From assembly GCA_025464695.1 (NCBI GenBank), contig JAODNQ010000098.1, positions 1 through 15,461 on the forward strand: a stretch of DNA of 15,461 nucleotides, written 5' to 3'. The notes under the pieces are model-generated. The model saw only the letters and a list, made by a program, of their open reading frames with translations, was not told the origin of the DNA and ran no database searches. Position numbers and translations under genes: made by a program. How positions within the stretch are numbered: the stretch's first letter is position 1; each line of letters starts with the position of its first letter. The DNA is from Frankiales bacterium. Its GTDB lineage: Bacteria > Actinomycetota > Actinomycetes > Mycobacteriales > SCTD01. This document shows positions 15,234-15,461 of this stretch, one piece after another.

Positions 15234-15247
15234 TGAACGATCGTTCA
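15234..15247. promoter_or_regulatory. Perfect 14-bp palindrome, probable TetR operator
   Basis: TGAACGATCGTTCA is identical to its reverse complement. Its size and its position, just downstream of the predicted lipoprotein transcription start and in the tetR divergent region, are typical of TetR-family operators. A degenerate copy lies at 15145-15158. Confidence 0.75.
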
Positions 15248-15263
15248 GACGCCCCGTCTCCTC

Positions 15264-15269
15264 GAGGAG
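15264..15269 (+). promoter_or_regulatory. Ribosome binding site of the third lipoprotein gene
   Basis: GAGGAG lies 4 nt before ATG 15274. Unlike the lipoprotein gene at 2217, this one has a leader with a Shine-Dalgarno sequence. Confidence 0.65.
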
Positions 15270-15273
15270 CACG

Positions 15274-15461
15274 ATGAAGCTCTCCCTGTTCGCCGCCGCC
15301 GCGGTCTCCACGCTCGCGCTCACGGCCTGCGGGTCGACCGTGGCGTCCTCGAGCGAGGCCCTGCGCGGCACCGCGCAGGACGGCAGCGGCCTGGGCACCG
15401 TCGAGGGCACGGGCGGCGGCGGCGGGGCGGTGGGGGGCGTGCAGGACGGCGCCGCGCCGCC
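15274..15461 (+). CDS. Third substrate-binding lipoprotein (3' partial)
   Basis: Only the first 62 residues are in the window. They give a lipoprotein signal peptide (MKLSLFAAAAVSTLALTACG) with lipobox L-T-A-C and lipidated Cys19, then a Ser/Gly/Ala-rich tether including GTGGGGGAVGG. The LTACG-S-T-V start matches LTACG-T-T-V of the complete lipoprotein at 2217, and the low-complexity tether is of the same kind. I infer that it encodes a third paralogue of the same binding-protein family, although the binding domain lies beyond the right edge. It is divergent from tetR, with a predicted promoter and a perfect palindromic operator upstream, so its expression is probably TetR-controlled. Confidence 0.75.
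   Translation, partial: MKLSLFAAAAVSTLALTACGSTVASSSEALRGTAQDGSGLGTVEGTGGGGGAVGGVQDGAAP

Overview
The window is very GC-rich DNA with strongly G/C-ending codons, frequent GTG starts and 4-nt GTGA or ATGA gene overlaps. It also has lipobox lipoproteins, TANNNT -10 elements placed for leaderless mRNAs, and PucR/CdaR-type and TetR regulators. This fits a high-GC actinomycete; I cannot name a genus from the sequence alone. I see no rRNA, tRNA, CRISPR array, transposase or phage gene.

Layout. (1) Positions 2-3836 hold two paralogous substrate-binding lipoproteins of the type 1 periplasmic-binding-protein (LivJ/LivK-like) fold. The first is cut by the left edge and is followed, with a 4-nt overlap, by an alpha/beta hydrolase (1288-2064). 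The second (2217-3836) is complete. (2) Positions 3922-10901 form a tightly packed + strand run: alpha/beta hydrolase, polyol-specific long-chain (mannitol/mannonate-type) dehydrogenase, alpha/beta hydrolase, GlcD-type FAD-linked oxidase and a GH2 beta-mannosidase-like glycosidase. Its junctions are GTGA, ATGA, GTGA and an 8-nt gap. A GAF plus PucR-type HTH regulator (10909-12747) starts 7 nt after it. (3) A minus-strand operon runs convergently toward the regulator: TetR (15133-14498), alpha/beta hydrolase (14483-13671), HSL-type esterase (13674-12766). (4) A third lipoprotein of the same family starts divergently from tetR at 15274 and runs off the right edge.

How it may fit together (inference). 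There are three substrate-binding lipoproteins with no permease or ATPase in view, five alpha/beta hydrolases of several subtypes, a glycosidase and two oxidoreductases. This looks like a locus for capturing and breaking down extracellular ester-, lactone- or glycoside-type compounds. The tetR/lipoprotein intergenic region carries a perfect 14-bp palindrome and a degenerate second copy, each just downstream of a predicted promoter, so TetR probably controls both directions. Several genes (3922, 6191, perhaps 2217 and 10909) have a -10-like hexamer exactly 6 nt before the start codon, as expected for leaderless transcripts. The polyol dehydrogenase appears to read through a former intergenic region that contains a hairpin and the promoter of the next gene.
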